A stretch of DNA of 57,978 nucleotides from Lentisphaerota bacterium (GCA_018676675.1 JABHEG010000034.1:1-57978); one strand, 5' to 3'. Shown: positions 16,248 through 25,646, counted from the first letter of the stretch. The notes: generated by a model not told the origin, from the sequence alone. Program-made: numbers and translations.

Positions 16248-19187
16248 ATGGCAAGCTGGAGACAGACTCGCTTGACTCTTTCCAGGTACTGCATCGCCCT
16301 GTGGATCGCTGCCGTGCTGCTCATCTGCCCGTGCTTCGTTCCGCTTCAGTTCGCTCAGGAAGCGAACGGTGATGGCCACTATGCTGCGCTGCCCCTGGGG
16401 CAGAGCACGTTGACTATTGGTTCTCTCGGGGGGCTGTCGTTGTCGTGCGGAGAGCGCACGCTCATCGCGAGCACCCGCGTCGTCATTGCCACTCCGGGCT
16501 GGCGAAGCACCGTATCGCAGAGCGCCTTGGAGCTTGAGGACGGGTATCCCAAGCTTTCCGAAGGCGCGTACGTTTTTCGCGGCTCACTGGAAGACAAGAC
16601 GTCCGGATGTGTGTGGACATTTGAGCAACGGGTGGAAGCGAAGGGGAAGACTGCTGCTGTCACCTGCATGGTCAGCCCATCGATTGACACGGTCGTCGCG
16701 GAGGCCGCGCTGTTTATCGACCTCCCTGTGAGTTCATGGGCAGGGCAGGACGTGTTGCTGGTCCCTTCGAACAGCGGACGTTTTCCGAAGGAGCAGGCAA
16801 AGCCGCGACACTTCATGTCGGGTGGGGCCATTGCAGCTGTCTTGGGAGCGGGCGGGGAATCGCCTTTGACCTTCGACTTCACACTCCCGGCACGGTGTAC
16901 GCTTCAAGACGGGCGGGAGTACGGCGGCGAGACCTACCAGATGTACCCACGCCTCGCAACGGGTGGCAAGATTGCGGCCGGAACGCCTTGTCGGCTGGAG
17001 TTCGTGCTGAAGCCGAACGATCTGAACGCACCCAAGGTCGTGGGCGTGGAGCTCGGGGCGACTGGCTCTGCCGGGATCGGGACGATCCGGGCCTCATCGC
17101 CCACGGTTGCGCAGTACGCGAAGTTTGAGCTCGACGTGGATGTGTCGGGTACCTGGGAAAACGCATTTGACCCGGACCAGGTTGCTCTGGATGCGGTGTT
17201 CGCGTGTCCTGACGGCCGGACATTGACCGTGCCAGGTTTCTTCTATCAGGACTACACACGAACCGGGATGGGGGATCGGGAGATGTACTTGCAGCAGGGC
17301 GAGCCCGGCTGGAAGGTCCGCTTTGCCCCACCCATTCCAGGATTGTACCGCTACCGGTTGCGCCTGCGCAATCAGGGGGGGACGGTGAAGAGTCCTGAGC
17401 ACACCTTCACTTGCACGCCTGACCCGGATGCCCACGGTTACCTGCGCGTGTCGCGCGGGAATTCGCACTACCTGCAGTTCGACGACGGCACGCCATTTTT
17501 CGCTCTTGGGGAGAACATTGCTACACTCCCGACATTCGGCTTGGCCAAAGGGGAGCAGTTGTATGAGACGTTTGCCGGGGTGGGTGGGAATTTCGTGCGT
17601 TGGTGGTGGAGCTACGAGATGTCGGATCTGGAGAGCCGCGTTGGCAGTCATCCCGGAGAAGGGCCCGGGCGCTACAAGCTGATGAGTGCGTGGTGTATTG
17701 ATCAGCTGATGGAGAAGGCGGACGAACTGGGGATTTACCTGATGTGTTGTTTTGAGACACAGCAGTATCTGCGGCGTGATAAGCGTTGGCCAGTCTTTAC
17801 CTACAACGTCGCGAATGGTGGGCCGGTGGCAACCCCGCGGGACTACTTCACCAATGCCGCGGCCGCGTCGTTCTTCAGGAAGCGGTTGCGCTACATCGTT
17901 GCGCGTTGGTCCTACTCGACGGCCGTGTTCTCCTGGCAGTTCTGGAATGAGGTGAGCGCCTGCAACCAGTTCCGTCCCGATGCGGCTGCTGTCTGGCATC
18001 GTGAGATGGGCCGATACCTTCGCAGCATTGACCCGATGCGCCATGTGATTCACACCAACCACGGTAATTTCGACGGCTACCCGATCATCGACGAACAGCC
18101 CGAGACCGAGATCATCTCCACCAACAGTTACTCCCGGCGGGACATGGGGCAGACTGCGGCATGGGGTGCGCGGTTCATGTCCGAACGCTATGCAAAGCCG
18201 TTTTTTCTTACGGAGTATGGGGTGGGCCACCACGGTGGCTGGGAGCGCGAAGATCCGGACGGGATCATCGTGGTCAATGGGCTGTGGGGAGCGGCGGTCA
18301 ACGGGAGTGCGGGGACGGCTATGCCGTGGGGATGGAGCAACTGGGTCGACGCGTTGGGGTTCTACAAGTACTGGCTCCCGATTCGGGACACGGTGGCCGG
18401 GATTCCCTTCTGCAAACGGACCTGGGAGCCGGTGGCTGTTCGTTCATTCCGTTTCCGGGACACAGCACGGCTTCCGTACCACACCAACGTGCTGGTGGAG
18501 GGATGGCCACGGAACTATGCCTACCGGATTTCCCCGGAATCCTGGGATACCATTGAGCTGGACAGCGACGGCGAACTCCGCAAACCCGGAAGGCTGAAAG
18601 CTGCGTTGGGTGGCGGGAAGGCTCATCAATTCAGCGTGACCTACCCCGTGGCTGGGGAATTCGTCGTCCACGTCCCGGAGTTGGCCCAGGCTGAAGGGGC
18701 AATCCTCGAAGCATCGGTCGATGGCAAGGTCATCCTCAGAAAGGCGTTCTCGGCTGGGGAGGACCGTCCTTACGAGTTCTGGCAACACGTGTCGTTCCCG
18801 GTGTCCGCCGGTGGACATGATATCGTGATCCGGAATGCCGGACAGGTGGCGTTCTGGACGGCCTACGAGCTCGTTCGGTATCGACGCCGAGAAGGGCCTG
18901 ATTTGGATGTCACGGGTATCCAGACCCACGACACCATCCTCCTCTGGGTGCGGAATCCGCAGTTCGCCTGGCTCTTCATCCGAGAGGGCCGCGAGCCGAC
19001 GTTGCAGCCTGAAGGGAGCCTGACGTTGGCGGGTGTCGCCGAGGGGCAGTGGCGGGCGACGTGGCGAGAGACCACGACCAATGAGATTCTCCGGGACGAG
19101 ACGGTTACCTGCAGAGATGGGGCCCTGGTCCTGAACACGCCCGCGATTGCGCGGGCGGCAGGTGTGCGGATTCAGCGCGTGCGCTGA
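16248..19187 (+). CDS. Secreted DUF5060-containing GH-A glycoside hydrolase
   Basis: 979 residues from the chosen ATG, which begins a signal peptide (MASWRQTRLTLSRYCIALW, then a hydrophobic stretch to about residue 35). In-frame ATGs at 16209 and 16167 are possible alternatives. Residues about 40-280 are an unassigned beta-rich domain; about 285-390 DUF5060 (VPGFFYQDY, FAPPIPGLYRYRLRL); about 395-720 a GH-A TIM barrel with DGTPFFALGENI, acid/base Glu in SWQFWNEVSA (about 567) and nucleophile Glu in PFFLTEYGVG (about 655). The C-terminus is beta-rich. Likely an extracellular glycanase or exo-glycosidase related to GH5-like or DUF4038 enzymes. It stands alone on the plus strand, divergent from the pilin-like gene. 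Confidence 0.87.
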   Translation: MASWRQTRLTLSRYCIALWIAAVLLICPCFVPLQFAQEANGDGHYAALPLGQSTLTIGSLGGLSLSCGERTLIASTRVVIATPGWRSTVSQSALELEDGYPKLSEGAYVFRGSLEDKTSGCVWTFEQRVEAKGKTAAVTCMVSPSIDTVVAEAALFIDLPVSSWAGQDVLLVPSNSGRFPKEQAKPRHFMSGGAIAAVLGAGGESPLTFDFTLPARCTLQDGREYGGETYQMYPRLATGGKIAAGTPCRLEFVLKPNDLNAPKVVGVELGATGSAGIGTIRASSPTVAQYAKFELDVDVSGTWENAFDPDQVALDAVFACPDGRTLTVPGFFYQDYTRTGMGDREMYLQQGEPGWKVRFAPPIPGLYRYRLRLRNQGGTVKSPEHTFTCTPDPDAHGYLRVSRGNSHYLQFDDGTPFFALGENIATLPTFGLAKGEQLYETFAGVGGNFVRWWWSYEMSDLESRVGSHPGEGPGRYKLMSAWCIDQLMEKADELGIYLMCCFETQQYLRRDKRWPVFTYNVANGGPVATPRDYFTNAAAASFFRKRLRYIVARWSYSTAVFSWQFWNEVSACNQFRPDAAAVWHREMGRYLRSIDPMRHVIHTNHGNFDGYPIIDEQPETEIISTNSYSRRDMGQTAAWGARFMSERYAKPFFLTEYGVGHHGGWEREDPDGIIVVNGLWGAAVNGSAGTAMPWGWSNWVDALGFYKYWLPIRDTVAGIPFCKRTWEPVAVRSFRFRDTARLPYHTNVLVEGWPRNYAYRISPESWDTIELDSDGELRKPGRLKAALGGGKAHQFSVTYPVAGEFVVHVPELAQAEGAILEASVDGKVILRKAFSAGEDRPYEFWQHVSFPVSAGGHDIVIRNAGQVAFWTAYELVRYRRREGPDLDVTGIQTHDTILLWVRNPQFAWLFIREGREPTLQPEGSLTLAGVAEGQWRATWRETTTNEILRDETVTCRDGALVLNTPAIARAAGVRIQRVR

Positions 19188-19250
19188 GTTGGGTGGTGTT
19201 GGCGGGCGGGGCGGATCCCGACGCACAAGGCCCAAGGCGGCCTGGCGTGT

Positions 19251-19320
19251 CTCTTGTACGCCGCACGGCCTCCGGGCGGCATCTTCTCTTGGCGATCGGA
19301 GGGCCGCTCGCCGTACAAGA
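19251..19320. repeat. Long imperfect inverted repeat (possible terminator) and dispersed repeat D
   Basis: TCTTGTACG at 19251 and CGTACAAGA at 19312-19320 are the outer ends of two roughly 22-base arms that also share the GGCC/AGG core, enclosing about 25 bases. The left arm (CTTGTACGCCGCACGGCC) recurs near 33211-33234 as CTGTACGCCGCACGGCC. The element lies in the 178-bp gap between the convergent glycosidase and creatininase-family genes. It could terminate both transcripts or be a multicopy palindromic element. Confidence 0.6.
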
Positions 19321-19365
19321 TGAGAGTCGGTCTCGGAGATCCCGACCCACTGAGCGGATTTCGTG

Positions 19366-20112
19366 CTACCCCAGTCGTCCTTTCACCTCTGCGGCCAACC
19401 GTTCGGCGGCGGTGTCGATCAGCGTCTCGCCAAACGCTACCGTAGCTGCCTCAATGCCTCGTAGTTGGGTATCTGTCCTGCCCTTGAGTTGGGATGGGAT
19501 TGGGCTTGGGTCAATGTCACGGACGCGGGAGAGGTCTACGTAGTCGGAGTTCAGCGCCATGTTCATGGCTGTTTCCCACTTTCCTCCGTGCGAGAGTGGT
19601 TTGGGATCGTCCCCTCCGCTTTCACGGATGATGTCTGCGGTATAGGTCGTGCTGCCGCAGGTCAGCAGCGACATTCCGGTAACGTCCCCGTTGTGTTCAC
19701 CTGCCATCTGCTTCAGGAGACTTGCGGCAGGTCCATGCCCGCCGAATCCGACGCAGAGGCGGAAGCCCAACGCCGCGAAGCGTTCGAACAGCTCACCAGC
19801 CACGTTGCGACAGAGCTCCACGCTGACGAACAGGCTCGGCGGGAACAAGGGGAATTCTCCCGTGAGCATCTGTTCACGCGACAATGGCGGCGCTCCGGCC
19901 GGGGCGAAGGGCACCATGGGGAAGACGATTCCTCCAGAGATGTGTGCGGCGCGGCGGCAGATTTCGTGAGCCTTGCCCGGATCGACGCCCAGCGCGTTCT
20001 GGAGGCCGTGGTCCTCCATGGGACCAAATGCGCAGTAGACGACTGGCGCGCGCTCCTGTTCGGTGAGGAACTCTTCCGGCCTCAACTGTTCCCAGCGATG
20101 CATATCCCTCAT
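19366..20112 (-). CDS. Creatininase-family amidohydrolase
   Basis: 248 residues from MRDMHRW, chosen because GAGAGG lies upstream. Creatininase-fold motifs are present in order: FGPMEDHGLQNALGVDPGKA (the metal-site GPxExHG...D region), GFGGHGPAASLL (family GGHGGN-like loop) and LSHGGKWETAMNM (family HAGExETS-like). The Asp-His-Glu metal ligands appear retained, although several motif positions differ from creatininase itself. The family includes creatininases, formamide hydrolases for riboflavin/F420-type pathways and mycofactocin proteins. It is divergent from a UroD-family gene across a short region containing a perfect palindrome. Substrate unknown. Confidence 0.85.
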   Translation of the reverse strand: MRDMHRWEQLRPEEFLTEQERAPVVYCAFGPMEDHGLQNALGVDPGKAHEICRRAAHISGGIVFPMVPFAPAGAPPLSREQMLTGEFPLFPPSLFVSVELCRNVAGELFERFAALGFRLCVGFGGHGPAASLLKQMAGEHNGDVTGMSLLTCGSTTYTADIIRESGGDDPKPLSHGGKWETAMNMALNSDYVDLSRVRDIDPSPIPSQLKGRTDTQLRGIEAATVAFGETLIDTAAERLAAEVKGRLG

Positions 20113-20200
20113 CGTGCCTGCCTCTCGGTTGTGCGGTCGGTCCACTCGACGTATTTGCCGGCGTGGTTCTGATATGGAGTCGACTTGTCCCAGGGCCTAC

Positions 20201-20211
20201 CATACTGTATG
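20201..20211. promoter_or_regulatory. CATACTGTATG palindrome in divergent promoter
   Basis: A perfect 11-bp palindrome centred on T, midway between the creatininase-family and UroD-family genes. It lies within a possible plus-strand promoter (TTGTCC at 20185-20190, 17-base spacer, TATGTC at 20208-20213), so a bound repressor would block RNA polymerase. The regulator is unidentified. Confidence 0.4.
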
Positions 20212-20258
20212 TCCAATGGAATCAACTGGAACAGCAGGTGATTGACAGGAGGGCGCCC

Positions 20259-21323
20259 ATGCCGGCCACGCCATTGACTCTGGACCAGATGCGTCGCGTC
20301 GTTGAGCGTCGCGGTGGAGACATTCCGGGCGTGCCTTTGTTCTGGCACAAGTTCTACAACGCGGGGACGGCTGAGAAGTACGGTGATGATCTGCGCGATG
20401 TCAGCCAGACCGTTGTGGATGACTGCATCAGTCTCAACTATGTGGCCCCGGGAAATTTTCAGGCCCCCGAGGGAGCGCCGCCAGAGTATCGCTGGGCGAT
20501 TGAGGATGACCCGGGGGACTTGGCAGCCCGGGGAATCACCAGCCGGCTCGTGGTCAGTTCGGTTGAGTTGATTGACAGTTTCATCGCGGCCATGCCGGAT
20601 CCGGCTGACTCAGCGTACTTCGCGAACGCCAGATGTCTCGCGGAAGCCAACCCCAATCGCTACTGCGTGGGTTGGGATTTTTTCTGCCTCTTCGAACGTG
20701 CCTGGTTCTTGTTCGGAATGGAGAACATCCTGTGCGAGATGCTGCTCGAACCGGAGCGGATGAAACGCCTTCTGCGTGCATTCACAGATTACCACAAGAC
20801 CGTGATAAGCGGGTACGCCGCCGCCGGAGCACACGGTTACTTCACCTCCGACGATCTTGGCACGCAGGAAACGCTCATTTTCTCTCGCCAGGCGTTCCGT
20901 GATCTCTACATGCCGTTTCTTGCGGAGCTCGCGGAACACTGCCATTCCCTAGGCATGCATTTCTGGCTGCACACGTGCGGCGCCGTGACCGATTTGCTTG
21001 ACGATTTTGTCGAGATGGGGGTTGATGTTCTGCACCCGATCCAACCGGTGGCCATGGACCAGCAGGCCGTCGCTGATCAGTACCGGGACAAACTTACTTT
21101 CTTGGCTGGGATCGATGTGCAGTATCTGCTGCCCGGCGGGACGAGGGATGACGTGGAGGCAGGGACCAAGGCCCTGATTGACACGTTTGACCACGAAGCG
21201 GGCGGCTGCATTCTTGCCGCTTCGAACGGTATCATGCCGGAAACGCCCCTCGAGAACATTGGGGCATGGCTCACAACGGCCGAGATCTACGGCCGCCAGA
21301 AACGAATGACCTACGCTCGGTAG
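20259..21323 (+). CDS. Uroporphyrinogen decarboxylase-family protein (MtaA/methyltransferase-like)
   Basis: 354 residues. The ATG follows AGGAGGG (20247-20253), much better than an upstream in-frame start. The barrel shows FWHKFYNAGT near the start, GYFTSDDLGTQETLIFSRQAFRD, and HFWLHTCGAVTDLLDDFVEMGVDVLHPIQP, where His and Cys of the H-x-C-G motif match the zinc site of cobalamin methyltransferases rather than true HemE. A closing ILAASNGIMPETPLENI segment is typical of catabolic UroD-like proteins. Relatives are found beside GH and sugar genes in PVC bacteria, and their reaction is generally not known; demethylation or corrinoid chemistry is possible. It is 41 bp upstream of a GH29 gene on the same strand. 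Confidence 0.85.
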   Translation: MPATPLTLDQMRRVVERRGGDIPGVPLFWHKFYNAGTAEKYGDDLRDVSQTVVDDCISLNYVAPGNFQAPEGAPPEYRWAIEDDPGDLAARGITSRLVVSSVELIDSFIAAMPDPADSAYFANARCLAEANPNRYCVGWDFFCLFERAWFLFGMENILCEMLLEPERMKRLLRAFTDYHKTVISGYAAAGAHGYFTSDDLGTQETLIFSRQAFRDLYMPFLAELAEHCHSLGMHFWLHTCGAVTDLLDDFVEMGVDVLHPIQPVAMDQQAVADQYRDKLTFLAGIDVQYLLPGGTRDDVEAGTKALIDTFDHEAGGCILAASNGIMPETPLENIGAWLTTAEIYGRQKRMTYAR

Positions 21324-21364
21324 GCTCGCCCCCCCCAAGGGCTTTAGGAAGGTTTGCGGACGAC

Positions 21365-22645
21365 ATGACTAGGCATTTCGGCGACGATCGAGACTGGTTC
21401 GGCGAAGCACGGTTCGGGCTGTTTGTGCATTGGGGGATCTACGCGATTCCCGGCTGGCATGAGCAGACCCAGTACCGCCGAGGTCTGACTCGCGAGGAAT
21501 ACGAGCCATTGGCCACGCAGTTCAACCCGGTCAAGTTCTGCCCTGACGAATGGCTGGATCTCGCGGAGTCCGCAGGCATGCGCTACATCACCTTCACCAC
21601 CAAGCATATCGATGGCTTTTGCATGTGGGACTCGGGGTTGACCGAGTACAAGGTGACGAATACGCCCTACGCTCGCGACACGCTGGCGATGCTGGCCGAT
21701 GCGTGCCATCGTCGTTCGTTCCCGCTCTGCCTTTACCATTCGTTCGTGGATCACCACCACCCGAATTACCCGAACCAGGGACGAGCACATGAGCTGCCTG
21801 GGCCTCCGGCCGGAGACGAGCCGGATGTTGGGAAGTACGCCGACTACGTCCGGGCCCAGGTCCGTGAGCTGTGCACAAACTACGGGGAGATCCACGGGAT
21901 CTGGTGGGACGCCAACCGGCTTGAGGTCGAGGATCCGTCACTCAATGAAATGGTCCGTTCGCTGCAGCCACAGGCAGTCATCAACTGCCGCGGGTTGAGT
22001 GAGGGTGACTTCGATGTGTTCGAGCGCGACTACCGTGGTGAGGCGAACGAAATCCTGGCCTTCGATGGGCCCACTGAGGCATGTCAAGCAGTCGGCAAGC
22101 AGAGCTGGGGTTACAGGGAAGACGAGGACTACTACACCGATCATTACCTGATCCACAGCATCGATCGCATGATGGCCAAAGGGGCGAACTACCTCCTGAA
22201 TCTCGGGCCCATGCCCGACGGCACGATCGTGCCGGAAGAGCAGCGAATTCTCAGGCGCATCGGTGAGTGGTACGGGGCTGTTCGTGAGGCCTTCGACGGG
22301 ACGGAGCCCGTCGTCCGCTGGACTGACAACCGCGACGTGCTGACGACCCGGTGTGGCAACACGGTCTACGTCCATGTTCTGGATCCCACCGGCCACGACG
22401 TTGTCTTGCACCCCATTTGCCGGTCGCCGGCTCGGACTACGCTCCTCAACGATGGCCGCCCCCTGGAGACGCGTCTCGACAGCCTTCCTGTCTACCACAG
22501 AGACGAAGGGCCCTGCCTCCGTATCCGGAACGCTCCCGTCGACGAGTTCGCCGGTGAAGTCATGGTGATCAAGCTGGAGTTTCCCGAGGACGTGTCGCGA
22601 GCCGGAGAAGGGCAGATAGGTGACCTACCCGCCACGGCCAGATGA
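21365..22645 (+). CDS. GH29 alpha-L-fucosidase (second, short form)
   Basis: 426 residues from MTRHFGDD, preceded by AGGAAGG. No signal peptide. GH29 motifs: WFGEARFGLFVHWGIYAIPG, YITFTTKHIDGFCMWDS, LCLYHSFVDHHHPN, and the nucleophile strand IHGIWWDANRL (Asp about 181). Then SWGYREDEDYYT and GANYLLNLGPMPDGTI, the conserved end of the barrel, and a small beta domain. Family members cleave alpha-L-fucose. Unlike the first GH29 gene it carries no F5/8-type accessory domains. It is co-oriented with, and 41 bp from, the UroD-family gene, suggesting an operon. Confidence 0.92.
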   Translation: MTRHFGDDRDWFGEARFGLFVHWGIYAIPGWHEQTQYRRGLTREEYEPLATQFNPVKFCPDEWLDLAESAGMRYITFTTKHIDGFCMWDSGLTEYKVTNTPYARDTLAMLADACHRRSFPLCLYHSFVDHHHPNYPNQGRAHELPGPPAGDEPDVGKYADYVRAQVRELCTNYGEIHGIWWDANRLEVEDPSLNEMVRSLQPQAVINCRGLSEGDFDVFERDYRGEANEILAFDGPTEACQAVGKQSWGYREDEDYYTDHYLIHSIDRMMAKGANYLLNLGPMPDGTIVPEEQRILRRIGEWYGAVREAFDGTEPVVRWTDNRDVLTTRCGNTVYVHVLDPTGHDVVLHPICRSPARTTLLNDGRPLETRLDSLPVYHRDEGPCLRIRNAPVDEFAGEVMVIKLEFPEDVSRAGEGQIGDLPATAR

Positions 22646-22690
22646 TGTCGAGCGGGGGGGGCGGCGGTCTTCGGGGAAGGGCCTCGAGTT

Positions 22691-22792
22691 CCGGTCGTCC
22701 CGACCGGCTGTCTCCTGCCGGAGCGGAAGGCACCGGTTAGGGATAACCGGCCTCCAGGAAGCCGGACGGCAATGCCGAGGTGGCCCTCGGCA
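22691..22792. terminator. Cluster of three perfect hairpins between convergent genes
   Basis: CCGGTCG/CGACCGG (22691-22707, 3-base loop), CCGGTTA/TAACCGG (22733-22750, 4-base loop) and TGCCGAGG/CCTCGGCA (22773-22792, 4-base loop). All are perfect and lie in the 189-bp gap between the GH29 gene and the convergent helicase gene. They have no U-tract. They may act as a bidirectional termination or mRNA-stabilising element; part of the third hairpin region recurs at 10886-10920. Confidence 0.55.
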
Positions 22793-22834
22793 ATCCCGGA
22801 GGACAGCACCCAGGAAGAGGGGGCGAGAACCCCT

Positions 22835-25615
22835 CTACCGCCAGACGGACTTGAGTTTGCTACGGGCGGCCATGACCGACTGGCTCTTGGGTTTGGCTTG
22901 CACCACGATCTCCTCCCCTTGCCCCCGCTTCGTGTAGACGGCCCGTCCTGTGGAAACCCGTCGGTTCCATCTGTCGCTGAACAGCTCAGCGTGTTCTTTC
23001 GCGCTGCCGAAGACTTCGGGAAGAGGGTGGTAGACGGCTACCTCCAACCGCTTCCTGCGCAAGTACTGGCCGACGATTTCGGGGAGGAGACGTGAAAACC
23101 ACGTGTGTTCCCGCATTTGCTCAAATCGCGGGATGATGTAACGTTGGGACTCGATGGGCTGGAAGAGCTCGGTGATGCACTGTGCGAACAGGACCATGTC
23201 CTGGGAGTGCTTGCTGTTGAGGTAGATTCGGAAGTAGCCGTCCGCCCGGGCGTTGACGACCAGTTTGGCGCGACGATCCTCAAAGCGCCCCAACTCCGTC
23301 AGCCCTTCTGTCACCGCCTGGCATATGGCCTTCAGCATCTTGCCTACCTCAATGCGATGGGGCCGGTTGCCGCGGAACCCGAATTCCCCGAAGAGCCCGT
23401 CTGCTTTCAATTCCAGAGACGGGATCGTGATGTTGTCGTAGGGCGTGCCCACCTGCCAGTCGCGGTAGATCTCTTTCCTTCCTCTCGCTCGAGCCAGCAT
23501 TTCTGCATTGAGCACATGGGCATTCAGGGCGACATCTTCGGGCCCTGCTTCGGTAAGGGCGGGATGGATGTGACCCAGTCCGTACTCGATGGCCCCATCG
23601 TCGCACAGTCCGTAGTAGCCGCTGTGTTTACGGGCCAGTCGATGGTAATCACTCAGTCCCTTCTCGAATTCCGGAGCCAGGCATACGACATCCCAGATAT
23701 TCGACACCTTCTTCGGGGTCTTCGGGTCGAGCCGGATTGCCCGTCCCCGGAGTTGGTTTACGGTCATTTCGGTGGCAGCGGTGGTCAGGTCGACCAGCGT
23801 GTTGGCACACAGAGCGTCCCATCCTTCACCCAGCAGTCCTCGGGTGCCGACCAGGCAACGGGTGATGCCACGCTCGAACAGATCAGTGACCATCATGACG
23901 TAGTGCCGGGTAGTCCAGTCCCGCCCTGCTCCGTCGATGCGGTAGAAACCACCGTCCTGCTTCGGGGCCAGTTCAGCCCGTAGGCCACGTTCCTGGAACC
24001 ACGCAGCTGCCTCGGCTTCGAACCGTGGCAGAAGATCATCGTCCACGAGCACGGTTTGGCCGGTGACAAGGATGGGATCCAGTTCATCCGTCCTTGGATC
24101 CGAAGTGAGCATGCGCATTACGGCCACGGCCCCCCCGGACTCTTCCGTGAGAAGATGAGCGACGTCCTTGTCGATCGTCGCACTGGACTTTTCGAAGTCT
24201 GTGATGATCACAGCTCTGATCGTGTCCAGCGTGGCATCCATCTCGGCATGCAGCAGGTCGCGAAGCCCGTCGAGCTTGGACTCAGAGAGTGCAAGGACCC
24301 GGCTCACTGTCGATTGGCAGCGACGCAGCCCCTTCGGTGTGAGTTGGTAGCCCAGCGGACGGAAGGCTGTAGCCAGTTGATCGAATAGTGCCCTCTCCTC
24401 TTCATTCTGGCTGATGAGTAGGGCCCGGGAGGCGAACCGGCCTACAAGATCAGCCTGCTGTTCGAGTGTTGTCTCGTCGTCTGAACAGGCGGCAACGATG
24501 CGTTCCGGGGCGGCGTATCCGCGGGAACGCAGGTAGTTGACGGCCTCCTCAAAGAAACGCTGGCGTCTGCGGAGTTCTCCGGCCAGTCGGTGCTCAGGGA
24601 TTGCGTTCAGCTCGCTCAGCAACCAGTCGGAGAGGCGCGCGCGTCCCGGTTCTTCAACCATCTCCAGTACCTCGTGCAACCGTCCGGAACAGTCTGCAAT
24701 GTAGGTGAGCTCTTCCGAACGTGGCCGAGTGAAGTGAACGAGATCCTGGTACGGGGCCAGGTTCCCGTCGCGTACGATTGCAGGGGTGGGCATCGCGTAG
24801 TCGACGTCTCCCAGTAGCTCTTTGTGGAGCTGGATCTCGACGTTACTCAAGCGCTCCTTCCCGGGTGGCGTTGCGGTCAGGGCAAGGATGCGAGGTCGCT
24901 GCAGGGCCTCCCGCACGGCGCCCACGACCTGAGCCCAATAGCCGACCAAGTGGTGGCATTCATCAAAGATCACCAGGCCGATCTCACGCTGACTCAGCGT
25001 CTCGACCACAGCTTGTGCTGTCTCATCCAGCAGGATGTCCACGTCGCTGTCTTCAGAGGCCAGACGTTTGCGCTTCCAGCGCCCCAGGAGAGCCGTCCTG
25101 TAACGTTCCGGATTCTGTGTTTCGAACTGCCTTAACCAACGGCCGGCTGCTTCTTCGTCCATGAGATCTTCGGTGCCGACGCCGGGCAATTCGCCCTGGT
25201 CCTCTTCATCCCCGCCAGTCAGCTCTGCCAGCCATTCCTGAACGAGTTCCTCCTCCTGCACGTCATCCATGGAGGCGGGGCGGGCCAGAGCCTGATAGGT
25301 CAACACGACAATTGGTGCGGGACTGTCCAGGTTCGTCGTTGCCAGCGGAGATTCCGGATCTGTCTCGAAGAACCCGGCTTTGGCTACCCACTGTGACTGG
25401 ATTGCCGTATTTGGCGCAAGGACGAGGGTCGGGACTTCCATGCGAAGGGCCACGATGAGTCCGAGAATGGTCTTTCCGGAGCCGGGGGGGCTGACCACGT
25501 AAAGCTTGTCATCGCCGGCTTTGGGGCCGAAGACCAAGTCCAGGACTTGCTGCTGGTAAGGGCGAGGCGTGATTTTGGTAAGGTCAAATGGAGGGAAGGT
25601 GGGTGCCGGAGGCAT
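22835..25615 (-). CDS. SF2 DECH-box helicase, candidate retron partner
   Basis: 926-residue soluble superfamily 2 helicase/translocase. Seen motifs: Q-like entry RPYQQQVLD, Walker A SPPGSGKT (42-49), Ia LVLAPNTAIQSQW, Walker B DECH (218-221), motif III LTATPPG (246-252), motif V region RGLLGEGWDA (about 590) and motif VI QLRGRAIR (about 620). The two RecA-like halves are separated by a long helical insert (about 260-480), and an unassigned C-terminal region of about 300 residues follows (630-926), with no nuclease motif I recognise. It belongs with the type III restriction/SSL2-like group. The start is 31 bp after the stop of the retron-type reverse transcriptase, so the pair is probably one transcript. 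Role in anti-phage defence is inferred from this context. Confidence 0.88.
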   Translation of the reverse strand: MPPAPTFPPFDLTKITPRPYQQQVLDLVFGPKAGDDKLYVVSPPGSGKTILGLIVALRMEVPTLVLAPNTAIQSQWVAKAGFFETDPESPLATTNLDSPAPIVVLTYQALARPASMDDVQEEELVQEWLAELTGGDEEDQGELPGVGTEDLMDEEAAGRWLRQFETQNPERYRTALLGRWKRKRLASEDSDVDILLDETAQAVVETLSQREIGLVIFDECHHLVGYWAQVVGAVREALQRPRILALTATPPGKERLSNVEIQLHKELLGDVDYAMPTPAIVRDGNLAPYQDLVHFTRPRSEELTYIADCSGRLHEVLEMVEEPGRARLSDWLLSELNAIPEHRLAGELRRRQRFFEEAVNYLRSRGYAAPERIVAACSDDETTLEQQADLVGRFASRALLISQNEEERALFDQLATAFRPLGYQLTPKGLRRCQSTVSRVLALSESKLDGLRDLLHAEMDATLDTIRAVIITDFEKSSATIDKDVAHLLTEESGGAVAVMRMLTSDPRTDELDPILVTGQTVLVDDDLLPRFEAEAAAWFQERGLRAELAPKQDGGFYRIDGAGRDWTTRHYVMMVTDLFERGITRCLVGTRGLLGEGWDALCANTLVDLTTAATEMTVNQLRGRAIRLDPKTPKKVSNIWDVVCLAPEFEKGLSDYHRLARKHSGYYGLCDDGAIEYGLGHIHPALTEAGPEDVALNAHVLNAEMLARARGRKEIYRDWQVGTPYDNITIPSLELKADGLFGEFGFRGNRPHRIEVGKMLKAICQAVTEGLTELGRFEDRRAKLVVNARADGYFRIYLNSKHSQDMVLFAQCITELFQPIESQRYIIPRFEQMREHTWFSRLLPEIVGQYLRRKRLEVAVYHPLPEVFGSAKEHAELFSDRWNRRVSTGRAVYTKRGQGEEIVVQAKPKSQSVMAARSKLKSVWR

Positions 25616-25646
25616 GCTTCACGTCCTATGTGGTAGAGTGACGGAG

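Noticed and set aside
17094..18233. 379-codon minus-strand open frame
   Set aside because: Antisense to the GH-A glycosidase whose catalytic motifs are in the plus frame.
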